Below the pieces are notes generated by a model. That model was given only the letters and a program-made list of their open reading frames with translations, was not told the DNA's origin and searched no databases. Positions 8,852 through 15,796 of a stretch of 64,000 bases of DNA are shown here, piece after piece. Every line of letters starts with the position of its first letter. The stretch's first letter is position 1. Origin of the DNA: Pseudomonadota bacterium (GTDB lineage Bacteria > Pseudomonadota > Alphaproteobacteria > Sphingomonadales > Govanellaceae); the NCBI GenBank assembly GCA_003577275.1, contig QEVO01000002.1, positions 124,001-188,000 on the forward strand, written 5' to 3'. The translations under genes were made by a program, and so were the position numbers.

Positions 8852-9754
8852 CTACAGGTCGTTGAGGTCGTCCTGGCTTGGTTTACCCAAGGCGGCGCAG
8901 CGTTGTACGATGTCTTCGGTGATGGCCTCTTCGTCGGTCTGGATCGCCATGACCGCGCTATCACGGATTAGTGTGGCGACACTGCCAATTACGCCCTCGC
9001 TCAGCCCGTAGATCAGGCGGGCCATCTGTAAATCGGACAGGTTGGAGCTTTTCCGCAAAGGCAGGATGTACTCGAAGCTGAGCAGCAGTTTGCGGAAATC
9101 GCGATCAGCATTGCGCCAACGCTTGAGAGGTCGAACGGGGAAGCGGCTCTGCAACTGGGCATCGGTGGCAACGGCCTGCAAGGCGTCTACGGTTCCGGCA
9201 GCGACGATGGAAATCTTGGTTTCGTTGCTCAGATACTTGATGATAGTGAGCAGCAGCAACTGCTTGGTTACGCTGCCCGCCAGGACGGAATTGAGTTCGT
9301 CCAGCAGCAAGACCTTGGTTTTGACTTTGACCAACTGCATGGCCAGGGCCTGGATCTTGTCGCTGGTGCCGGAAAAGCTCTTAGGGTCCACGCCCAGCGT
9401 CCGCAAGGCCTTGTCCAAGAACATGGCGTCGTTGGGGCCTGGGGGGCACTGGACGTAGAGCACTGGTACGTAGATCGAGTCTTCGTGCGCGCGCTCCTCG
9501 GCGGGGTAGCGGCGTCGGAACTCCTTGAGGATTTCAGTTTTGCCGTTGTTGGATCGCCCAACCAGCAACAGGTTGGGCATGCGGTTGGTTTGGGGGTGAT
9601 CCAGCAGCCCGGCCATCTCGTCTAAGACCTCGGTCGCCCGAGCGTAGGGAATAAAGACAGGACGGCGAATGTGGTCGATGCGCTCTTCTGCAGATGCCTC
9701 CAGGAGCTGCTTGGCGCGTTCGGAAAGCGCGCGGTCAGGGTAAGGGTCGGTCAT
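8852..9754 (-). CDS. tniB: TniB/TnsC-family AAA+ transposition regulator
   Basis: A 300-residue AAA+ ATPase of the TniB/TnsC group, which forms filaments on DNA and recruits the transposase. Walker A is GRSNNGKT (residues 66-73) and Walker B LLLDEL (near 149-154), followed by a sensor-like region (AAGTVDA). Its ATG overlaps the tniA stop by four bases (ATGA), and tniQ begins four bases after its own stop. Length is typical for TniB. No defect is visible. Confidence 0.92.
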   Translation of the reverse strand: MTDPYPDRALSERAKQLLEASAEERIDHIRRPVFIPYARATEVLDEMAGLLDHPQTNRMPNLLLVGRSNNGKTEILKEFRRRYPAEERAHEDSIYVPVLYVQCPPGPNDAMFLDKALRTLGVDPKSFSGTSDKIQALAMQLVKVKTKVLLLDELNSVLAGSVTKQLLLLTIIKYLSNETKISIVAAGTVDALQAVATDAQLQSRFPVRPLKRWRNADRDFRKLLLSFEYILPLRKSSNLSDLQMARLIYGLSEGVIGSVATLIRDSAVMAIQTDEEAITEDIVQRCAALGKPSQDDLNDL

Positions 9755-11616
9755 AACTCGCGAATGCCCTCAAAGGGCTGGATGGGGCCGTCGTCGTCTT
9801 GGGGGCTGTCGGCCCGCTGCGGCGCTGGCTGCGCAGGTTTGGCGGGGCGGGCCTTGCGCGTACGCTCCCACTGCTTTTGGCGCTGTTGCTGTCGCCGCGC
9901 CGATTTGGTGGCTTCCGACTGCTCCTCTACCAGCTTGCGCATGCGTGCGATCGTCTGGAAGATCAGCGTCTCGTTGGTGGTGGACTTGGCCTCGTCACGG
10001 TTGAGCCGTTTGGCGCTTCTAACCTCCCACAGACTGATTGGGGGCCGTGTTAGATCTCTAAACGGCACTTCAATGTAGCCTTTGTTCATCTCGTCATACA
10101 GAAAGATGCGGCTCAGATCGCGTGGATCATAGCGACAGATGAAGGTCTTCTTCTCGCTTTGGAGTCCATTTTTTCGGGCGTGCACAAAGCGACGAATCGC
10201 GTCAGAGTACCAGGTGAGTCCCCAATTTTGGATGCCGTACTCCTGCACGGTGCGCTCGAAGTACGGCATGAAATCCAAGCGCAACTGTTCAGGGTTATCG
10301 ACGTGTAGAGGAACGCCAGTAGGCAGGATGTCTTCTGTGCCTTCCAGCAGAGCTTTCTTCCAAACGTACTCTGGAGGAAAACCGTTGTTTCCATTGTGCG
10401 GCTGTTGGTGGTAGTAGCCCAGCAGGTACAGGGTGAACCATTTCTCCACCGCTTCAAAGGTCATGCAGGCGTGTCCTTCCGAGTCGTAGTCCACACGATC
10501 CTGTACGTTGGAGAAGGTGGTGCCGGGAAGCTCCTCATGAACCTTGGCCATGAAGGTGCGAAAGCCGCGTTCCACATGCCCGCCGTAACGAGGGCGACCC
10601 TTAGGGCGACGTTCTGGGTTGATTGCGTGCTCTTTTGCCGCCCAGCCAAGCATCGTGCCTCGGAACTCCTTGGCATTGTCGGTATGGATCGTTCGCATCT
10701 TGCCCCAGCAGGGCCACGGTAGATCGCTCAGGTTCAGTCGTGCCAGGAACTCCTCCTTGCCCAAAATCGACATGGAAATGCACTGGCCAGTGGCCAAGGC
10801 ACCCGGCGGATCCAGAGAGATGTAGAAGCCCACGATCATCTTGCTATAGACGTCAATGGCAATCGTCAGATAGGGGCGCTGGATGGGTTTGCGCCAAACC
10901 TCGTCTACCACGATCACATCCATCGGGGTGTGGTCGATCTGAACTACCGCCAAAGGATAGTTGGCGTTGGGAAAGGAACCTCTGAGGGGGTTGTAGCGCT
11001 CATCTGCGTACTTGCGGCCATAGCGGCGCTCTGTGACTAGCTTGGGATCCAGCGCATTGACACGTGAGCGCACGGTGCTGACATCCGGCGGAGTTATGTT
11101 CAACGCCGCGCAGGCTTCTTTGATGTCATTGAAAACCGACGCGACAGAGCGCCGATTTGGCCCGAGGTAGCCCTTCTCAAGCTGCTCGGCAATGATGTTT
11201 TCGATACGGGCATCCAAGCGCCGACTGCCTGCGTCGCTGCGCGACTTGCGCAACAACGCGGAGACGCTGCCGTTGGCGCGATGCTTTTCCATCCAGCGAT
11301 AAATGGTGGAGCGATTCTTGCCAAAGAACTTGGCCACCCGATCAATGTCTTGAGCAGTGCGTTCCGCATCGGGAATCGCCATCAACACATCCATTTGATT
11401 AGCGATGTTCCAGGCCTCTTTCCATCTTTCGGGATCGATGGCGGCGATGTCCGCTTTGCGCTGATTTAGAGGACGCTGATTCAGGCGAATGGTCGCAGTA
11501 GGACGGGTGACGTGTTCGCCATTCTCCCTTTCGAGAACAGCTACTCCCAAGCTCTTCAACTCGACCAGCGTCATCTCCTCGTCGTCACACCATACGTGAG
11601 CACCGGGTTTCAGCAT
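9751..11616 (-). CDS. tniA: TniA/TnsB-family DDE transposase
   Basis: A 621-residue Mu/TniA-type transposase that would bind the transposon ends and carry out strand transfer. After helix-turn-helix domains in the first 200 residues, the rve catalytic domain shows Asp228 (VQIDHT), Asp313 (HTDNAKEF) and Glu349 (GGHVERGF). A Mu-transposase C-terminal domain follows, and the tail is basic and Gln/Arg rich. I use the ATG at 11616, which overlaps the tnsA stop in ATGCTGA. A GTG at 11628 in the same frame is possible. All catalytic residues are present. Confidence 0.92.
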   Translation of the reverse strand: MLKPGAHVWCDDEEMTLVELKSLGVAVLERENGEHVTRPTATIRLNQRPLNQRKADIAAIDPERWKEAWNIANQMDVLMAIPDAERTAQDIDRVAKFFGKNRSTIYRWMEKHRANGSVSALLRKSRSDAGSRRLDARIENIIAEQLEKGYLGPNRRSVASVFNDIKEACAALNITPPDVSTVRSRVNALDPKLVTERRYGRKYADERYNPLRGSFPNANYPLAVVQIDHTPMDVIVVDEVWRKPIQRPYLTIAIDVYSKMIVGFYISLDPPGALATGQCISMSILGKEEFLARLNLSDLPWPCWGKMRTIHTDNAKEFRGTMLGWAAKEHAINPERRPKGRPRYGGHVERGFRTFMAKVHEELPGTTFSNVQDRVDYDSEGHACMTFEAVEKWFTLYLLGYYHQQPHNGNNGFPPEYVWKKALLEGTEDILPTGVPLHVDNPEQLRLDFMPYFERTVQEYGIQNWGLTWYSDAIRRFVHARKNGLQSEKKTFICRYDPRDLSRIFLYDEMNKGYIEVPFRDLTRPPISLWEVRSAKRLNRDEAKSTTNETLIFQTIARMRKLVEEQSEATKSARRQQQRQKQWERTRKARPAKPAQPAPQRADSPQDDDGPIQPFEGIREL

Positions 11617-12323
11617 GAATAGTCCCACCGTACTTCTTTCTCTGACTCATCGACCCAAAACCGCGTGGCCGGGCTCAAGGGCTGATCCAGGTCGCATTTG
11701 ATGCTTCCGCCCACGACCATCGTCCACCAAGCCCAAATGGCTTCGCCCCGTTGGCGACTGTAGGGGTACAGACGCTGCAGCAACGGCAACATGGGAGTGG
11801 GGCCGCTCATCCTGACCATTTCTGCCATGATCTGCGCGTAGTAAGTGCTGCAATGGGTTGAACTCTTGTAGCGCCAGAGAAATTGGATGTTGGCTAGGCG
11901 TTGCGTTCTGATTCGGTGCTCGTCGAAGATCTTGAAGTCCCACCCTTGCTCGCGGCAGTAGGCGCGGGCTGCGCGAAACTTGGGAAGGAGCTGATCCCGA
12001 TTCGCGATCAGATCCGTGCGGTATTTCACCTCGCACAGCATGGGTCTACGACCGCCACTGGAACCTTCTAGGAAATGGATGAGGAGATCCGGTGTGTAGC
12101 TTCGAGACTTGCCTTTGGCATCAAGGTACTCAATCTTGACGGGCTGAGTTTGGAACCAATCCACACCGGAATCGAACGCCGTGCGCAGGATCAGGTCGCG
12201 TTCGAGTGACGACTCAAACTCGGAACCCAGCACCTCACCGGTCATACTTACCAGCGAGATAGGAATGCGGCGTAATCCGTCTTTGGTGTGAACCATTTTC
12301 ATCCAGGATAGGGGCGTTCTCAT
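11610..12323 (-). CDS. tnsA: TnsA-like endonuclease
   Basis: A 237-residue protein with the PDDEXK nuclease layout of TnsA. SEFESSLERDL lies near residues 34-44, Asp79 in TPDLL, and Glu98-x-Lys100 in LCEVKYR. In Tn7, TnsA cuts the 5' ends while TnsB cuts the 3' ends, giving cut-and-paste movement. Its presence separates this element from the Tn5053/Tn402 group, which has tniA, tniB and tniQ but no tnsA. It is the first gene of the operon, and its ATG lies 50 bases inside the presumed right end. Confidence 0.82.
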   Translation of the reverse strand: MRTPLSWMKMVHTKDGLRRIPISLVSMTGEVLGSEFESSLERDLILRTAFDSGVDWFQTQPVKIEYLDAKGKSRSYTPDLLIHFLEGSSGGRRPMLCEVKYRTDLIANRDQLLPKFRAARAYCREQGWDFKIFDEHRIRTQRLANIQFLWRYKSSTHCSTYYAQIMAEMVRMSGPTPMLPLLQRLYPYSRQRGEAIWAWWTMVVGGSIKCDLDQPLSPATRFWVDESEKEVRWDYSC

Positions 12324-12373
12324 TTATCTTACCTATAAATTGAAGTCGTTCTCAAATAACGAACTTGTTTACA
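12314..12373. repeat. putative transposon right end with repeated motif
   Basis: The motif CGTTCTCAttTAT (from 12314) recurs as CGTTCTCAAATAA (from 12347), 33 bases apart, next to a terminal ACA at 12371-12373. Multiple transposase-binding repeats inside a TGT/ACA terminus are the rule in Tn7-like ends. The first repeat overlaps the start of tnsA. The same region must contain the tnsA promoter, so the transposase could repress its own operon. Confidence 0.45.
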
Positions 12374-12376
12374 CCG

Positions 12377-12451
12377 ATGCAGACCGCGACGCGGCGCACG
12401 GCGGACGTGATCGACCTGGCCGCATTTCGCCAGCAGCGCAGAAAAGAGTAA
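12377..12451 (+). CDS. very short frame, possible fragment of a plasmid gene
   Basis: Twenty-four codons containing VIDLAAFRQQRR, a type of tail that I associate with small plasmid-encoded proteins. It begins three bases after the presumed transposon end, so it may be the part of a plasmid gene interrupted by insertion. No ribosome site is evident and it may be non-functional. Confidence 0.25.
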   Translation: MQTATRRTADVIDLAAFRQQRRKE

Positions 12452-12509
12452 AAGAGCGTTTGATTTTTTACTCTTTTGAGTAAATGATTTTGGCGGCTAA
12501 AGTCGGCCG

Positions 12510-12618
12510 CCCCTCAAGTGTCAATATCGGGCCGGAAAACGCGCAAGCGTTCCCGGCCTTTTCTTCGTCTGTTCCCTGCCCGTTCGCGCTGCGGCGGCTG
12601 ATCTTGACACTTGAGGGG
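12510..12618. repeat. inverted pair of IncP-1-type iteron sequences
   Basis: TTGACACTTGAGGGG occurs at 12604-12618 and as its exact reverse complement at 12510-12524. The RK2 (IncP-1) origin is built of 17-bp TrfA-binding iterons of the form TGACAC/GTTGAGGGGC. Two copies in opposite orientation flank about 80 bases holding a further hairpin (CCGGAAAACGC / GCGTTCCCGG). This is too few copies for a working IncP-1 origin and suggests a remnant or accessory site. It sits beside a kfrA-type gene, also an IncP-1 plasmid feature. Confidence 0.65.
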
Positions 12619-12622
12619 CCGA

Positions 12623-13300
12623 TCACTCGCCGCTGCCGGGCTGCGGCGTGATGCGGGCCAGCAGCGCAGCCGATTGTTCCTTGAGCGTGTCGAGCTGCCC
12701 GGCCAGGCGGGCGGCGTCCTCGCGGGCCTGTGCGGCCGCCTTCGTGGCCTGGTCGGCGTCCTGGTGCGCCCTGTCCAGTTCCGTGCGCAGCTCGCCGGCG
12801 CGGCGCTCGATCTCCTGGGCGCGGGCCTCGGCCGTGTGCGCCTGTTCCTGGGCGGCGGCCAGTTGGCCGCGCAGCTCGTCGGCTTCGCCGCGTGCGGCCG
12901 CTTCGGCGGCCTCGATGGACGCCAGGCGGGATTGCAGGTCATCGACCTGGGCGGCCAGGCGGTCGGCAAGCTCGGTCGCCTCGGCCCTGTCGGCTTCCAG
13001 CTCGGCGCGGGCCTTTTCCAACCCTTCCCGCTCAACGGCAAGCCGGGCGTTCGCCAGGTCGAGGGCGATTGTCCATAGGTCGCTGCCCAGCTCGGCTAGG
13101 CGGTCGGCGACGGCCTGGGGCGCAGGCTCGCGCAGGGGCGCGGCGGCGGTGGCCTGGCGGGCCTTCCATTCGTTCAGGGCCGGGCTGATCGTCGTATAGC
13201 TGCCGCCGGTGATCTGGCGGATGGCCTCAAGCGTTGGGCGCTGACCGCTGGCGGCCAGCTCGTCGGCGGCGGAAAAAATCTGCTCTTTCGTGACTGCCAT
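12623..13300 (-). CDS. kfrA: KfrA-type plasmid DNA-binding coiled-coil protein
   Basis: A 225-residue protein with an N-terminal helix-turn-helix region (residues 1-60, including GQRPTLEAIR and GGSYTTIS) followed by a long Ala/Glu/Arg-rich heptad region from about 70 to 215. This is the layout of KfrA, an autorepressing plasmid protein thought to help stable inheritance through its coiled coil. Start at ATG 13300. A palindromic site just upstream fits autoregulation. The stop is five bases from an IncP-1-type iteron, so this stretch is plasmid backbone. Confidence 0.88.
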   Translation of the reverse strand: MAVTKEQIFSAADELAASGQRPTLEAIRQITGGSYTTISPALNEWKARQATAAAPLREPAPQAVADRLAELGSDLWTIALDLANARLAVEREGLEKARAELEADRAEATELADRLAAQVDDLQSRLASIEAAEAAARGEADELRGQLAAAQEQAHTAEARAQEIERRAGELRTELDRAHQDADQATKAAAQAREDAARLAGQLDTLKEQSAALLARITPQPGSGE

Positions 13301-13328
13301 AGCGGTTGCTCCTGTATGAAATGTAGCG

Positions 13329-13364
13329 TTGTAGTAAGTTGTATGATACTACTACATACTACAA
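13329..13364. promoter_or_regulatory. probable KfrA operator
   Basis: TTGTAGTA (13329-13336) and TACTACAA (13357-13364) form a perfect inverted repeat, with further GTAT/ATAC and ACTACTACATAC copies in between. It begins 29 bases upstream of the kfrA ATG in an A/T-rich promoter-like stretch. KfrA proteins bind such sites and repress their own genes, hence the call. Confidence 0.65.
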
Positions 13365-14057
13365 TTTACAAACCCTACGGCGAAATACTACGCGCAGGAC
13401 CAGGGCCAGTCCGGCCGGGAGCGCGTCGGGGTCGAAATTTGGCCCTGTGCGGGCCGTGGCGGCGTTTTCCGGGATCGGCGGCACCCATACCCTACTCTCG
13501 CCGGTTTCGCGTCTCCTGGGCGCTCCTGCGCGGCCCTGGGCGTGGTTCCGGGCCTTCCTCGTCGGAAATGGCGATGCTGGCCAGCTCGGCCGCTTGGCTG
13601 CTGGTCCTTTTTCTTGGCGTTCAACCTGCTGCCTTCCCGGCGGCGCTGACGGTCGAGTCATGCGATGCCGGTGCGGTGGCCACCTTCCTGGAAAACCGCT
13701 TTTCCGACCTACCGGCTGCCTCGATGCTTGGTAGCAGCATAGGCGGTTGGGTTGCCACCGGCGCGGCAAGCCGCGCCAGAGCACAAACTACTGGCCGAAG
13801 GCCAGGCATTTCGCGGGAGGGGGAGCCGGCGCAGCCGGGGGAACCCCGCAGGGGTGCCCCGCCGAAGGCGCAGGCCGACGCGAAGCGGCGGGGCGAAGGG
13901 AGCGAAGCGACCGGAGGGTAGGCGCGCCCGTAGGGCGCTTGCGGCGGTTTGATTTGGCCGAGACTTATGCACAAGCCAGGCGGGTTTTAAGAGTTTTAAT
14001 ATGTTTTAAAGAGTTTTAGCCGGGAAAAGTGCGATTTTTCGCTTATGAATCAATGGG
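13365..14057. other. gene-free plasmid-like region with A/T-rich tract
   Basis: Several frames are open because of high GC, but none has credible composition, domain or ribosome site. Bases 13,800-13,940 are very GC-rich with repeated GCG/AGC words. Bases 13,984-14,018 are an A/T-rich tract made of GTTTTAA and GAGTTTTA words repeated four times. An A/T-rich tract next to the 21-bp direct repeats at 14,072 resembles an iteron-type replication origin. I see no rep gene. Confidence 0.5.
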
Positions 14058-14714
14058 TTAAGAATGTGCCAGGTGGGTAATGTACGGGTTCCGGTGTGCA
14101 AAGTACGGAATCGGGTGGGTAATGCCGCGCCGGTAAATTGCAAACACCATTGGCGCATCGCGGCGCATGCGCTCCACGTCTCCCGCCAGTAGTGATTGCA
14201 TGACCAGACCCTGGATCGTGCCAATGAACAGCGTTGCCGCTGAATTGCTATCCAACGACGCAGGCAATTCGCCGTTGGCCTTGCCTTTATCAATAAGCCG
14301 GTGCAAGCGGTCTCCATATCGCTGAATTAGAACCTGCACCATCCGCTTGGCTGGGGACGGCTCGGCGCGCTGAAGCTCGCCAAACATCATTCTGGGCACG
14401 CCGGGATGTTCGACCACAAACTCGACATGGCTCATGAACATCGCCTCCATCGCCTCCAGGGGCGATTCGATGCCTTGAGCGGCGCGGTCCAAGCGGGCCA
14501 GCAGACGATCGGCCACCCACTCCATAACGGCCTGCCAGATGGCTTCTTTGCTGGGAAAATGCCGGAATAAGGCGCCTTGAGTTACATGCATGTGCTTGGC
14601 GATGGCAGCGGTCGTGATCTCGCTAGGATTTTGCGAGCCAGCAAGCTGGATCACGGATTCGACCGTCAGGGCCCGGCGCTTATCCGCCGGAAAATGCTTG
14701 GACTGCTTATCCAT
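14058..14714 (-). CDS. TetR-family transcriptional regulator
   Basis: A 218-residue regulator. Residues 10-55 are the TetR helix-turn-helix (ITTAAIAKHMHVTQGALFRH), and the rest is an all-helical ligand domain. The final 20 or so residues (from GITHPIPYFAHRN) are encoded by 21-bp repeats that look plasmid-derived, so the natural C-terminus may have been replaced. A perfect palindrome 13 bases upstream of the ATG is probably its own operator. The target genes are not evident. The neighbouring second TetR gene faces the same way. Confidence 0.82.
   Translation of the reverse strand: MDKQSKHFPADKRRALTVESVIQLAGSQNPSEITTAAIAKHMHVTQGALFRHFPSKEAIWQAVMEWVADRLLARLDRAAQGIESPLEAMEAMFMSHVEFVVEHPGVPRMMFGELQRAEPSPAKRMVQVLIQRYGDRLHRLIDKGKANGELPASLDSNSAATLFIGTIQGLVMQSLLAGDVERMRRDAPMVFAIYRRGITHPIPYFAHRNPYITHLAHS
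14072..14134. repeat. three 21-bp direct repeats, iteron-like
   Basis: Units begin at 14072 (GGTGGGTAATGTACGGGTTC), 14093 (GGTGTGCAAAGTACGGAATC) and 14114 (GGTGGGTAATGCCGCGCCGG), exactly 21 bases apart. They match loosely with each other and lie beside an A/T-rich tract, as iterons do. They also form the last codons of the TetR gene on the other strand, so part of that protein's tail is repeat-encoded. Confidence 0.6.
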
Positions 14715-14726
14715 ATCCGCCTCAAA

Positions 14727-14748
14727 AGATAGTAATCGGTTACTATCT
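14727..14748. promoter_or_regulatory. operator palindrome for the first TetR gene
   Basis: AGATAGTAA (14727-14735) and TTACTATCT (14740-14748) are perfect nine-base arms around TCGG. The site lies directly upstream of the TetR start at 14714, where autorepression sites of this family usually are. Confidence 0.75.
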
Positions 14749-14868
14749 TATAGCGGCCGACGGAAAATTGCAACCATCATCGGCATGACGGGCTGGCGCG
14801 AAAGCGCGGGACACGCGCGGAGGCGGGAATGCGGGCTTTTTTTCCGTTATCCGAAAAGCCCTTATGGA

Positions 14869-15456
14869 CTACTGGGCGGCGGCAGGGGCGGCGGTAACGC
14901 CAGTGGCCGCCAGTGAAAAGTAGGTTTCGATGATGGTGTCGATGGACAGTTCTTTTTCCGGGTTGTACCAGCGGCAGAACCAGTTGCACATGCCGAGATA
15001 GGCGAAGGCGACCATCTTGGGATCGAGGTCGGCCTTGAACTCGCCGTTGACCTGTCCTTCCTTGATCAGCTCGGTCCACAGCGAGCTGTAATCGTCCCAT
15101 ACCCGTTTCAACTGCTGCAGCTTGGTGGCATCGCGCACAAAGTAGTGCTCGCGCAAGGCGACGCTCATTTCCAGATAGGCGGGGTAGAAGGCATGGAGGT
15201 GGCTTTGAATCGCCGCATGGAGCTTTTCCATGGCGGTCATGCGGGATTTGATGATCCGCTGTAGATTAAGTAGCAGCGAATCCGACTGCGGCAGAATGAT
15301 TTCCAGGAGTATGTCGTTGCGGCTTTGGAAGTAATAATAAAGCCCCTCGCGCTTGATGCCGACCGCCTGGGCGATATCCTCCATGGAGGTTTGCGCCACC
15401 CCTTTTTGCAGAAAGATTTCCGCCGCCCGGCGAACAATTTCCCGACGTCTATTCAT
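14869..15456 (-). CDS. TetR-family regulator, probably of the catabolic operon
   Basis: A 195-residue TetR protein with the helix-turn-helix near residues 20-45 (TSMEDIAQAVGIKREGLYYY) and a C-terminal domain of the AcrR/FadR-like size. The ATG at 15456 is preferred to a GTG at 15465. It is transcribed away from the acyl-CoA ligase gene, and TTTAC-N-GTAAA type palindromes lie in the shared 340-base promoter region and again inside the operon. The likely effector is an acyl-CoA intermediate of the pathway, by analogy with FadR/PsrA-like TetR regulators. Confidence 0.85.
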   Translation of the reverse strand: MNRRREIVRRAAEIFLQKGVAQTSMEDIAQAVGIKREGLYYYFQSRNDILLEIILPQSDSLLLNLQRIIKSRMTAMEKLHAAIQSHLHAFYPAYLEMSVALREHYFVRDATKLQQLKRVWDDYSSLWTELIKEGQVNGEFKADLDPKMVAFAYLGMCNWFCRWYNPEKELSIDTIIETYFSLAATGVTAAPAAAQ

Positions 15457-15465
15457 GGCAAACAC

Positions 15466-15478
15466 TTACACCTTGTAA
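15466..15478. promoter_or_regulatory. putative TetR operator, copy 1
   Basis: TTACA-CCT-TGTAA, perfect five-base arms, nine bases upstream of the TetR ATG at 15456. The half-site matches the other four copies at 15551, 15606, 17331 and 17478. The position suggests autorepression. Confidence 0.55.
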
Positions 15479-15550
15479 AACCATGGCTTTTTTTACAAAG
15501 CCGCCATACACGCGCATCACAAGCCTGATAGCTGAAGCTTTGTTGTTTCC

Positions 15551-15621
15551 TTTACGTAAAATAAGGCCTTATCCTAACCACTAATAATGCCCCGCACAAG
15601 AAAAGTTTACGAGAGTGTAAA
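15551..15621. promoter_or_regulatory. putative TetR operators, copies 2 and 3
   Basis: TTTACGTAAA at 15551-15560 and TTTAC-GAGAGT-GTAAA at 15606-15621. Both lie in the spacer between the TetR gene and the ligase gene (15457-15796), which holds no credible coding frame. They could control both directions. Confidence 0.5.
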
Positions 15622-15796
15622 ATTTTTTTGAAGCTTAAAGGATTTGTGATACCTTGCGGCTCAAGGGAGGTCGCGCCGCCGATTGCGCTGCGCAAAAGGC
15701 GGCAGACGACAGCGAAAAAAACCCAAGGCGGCCGCTGCATGGCTCGGCGTCAGGTTTTTTACAGGTTGGAAGTCCGGTGGAGGGACAGACTTGGCG

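Larger units (their letters stand above)
6064..12373 (-). mobile_element. Tn7-like (tnsA-tniA-tniB-tniQ) transposon, left end not found
   Basis: A four-gene transposition operon is followed by two convergent cargo genes. The right side, beyond tnsA, ends plausibly at TTTACA (12368-12373), since Tn7-like ends are 5'-TGT...ACA-3' and direct repeats stand just inside. The cargo side is cut at about 6064 by the truncated IS630 copy, and no matching left end was found by eye between 1 and 6,100. The left end has probably been lost or lies out of the window. If so, the element is immobile on its own although its transposition genes look intact. Confidence 0.65.

Noticed and set aside
7261..12323. 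Possible CRISPR-associated transposon because tnsA, tniA, tniB and tniQ are present
   Set aside because: No Cas gene, no CRISPR-like direct repeat array and a long TnsD-type TniQ. The C-terminal extension argues for protein-guided targeting.
13316..13921. A 201-codon frame and overlapping frames in the GC-rich region upstream of kfrA
   Set aside because: No ribosome site or domain, overlaps the kfrA promoter/operator and carries low-complexity sequence.
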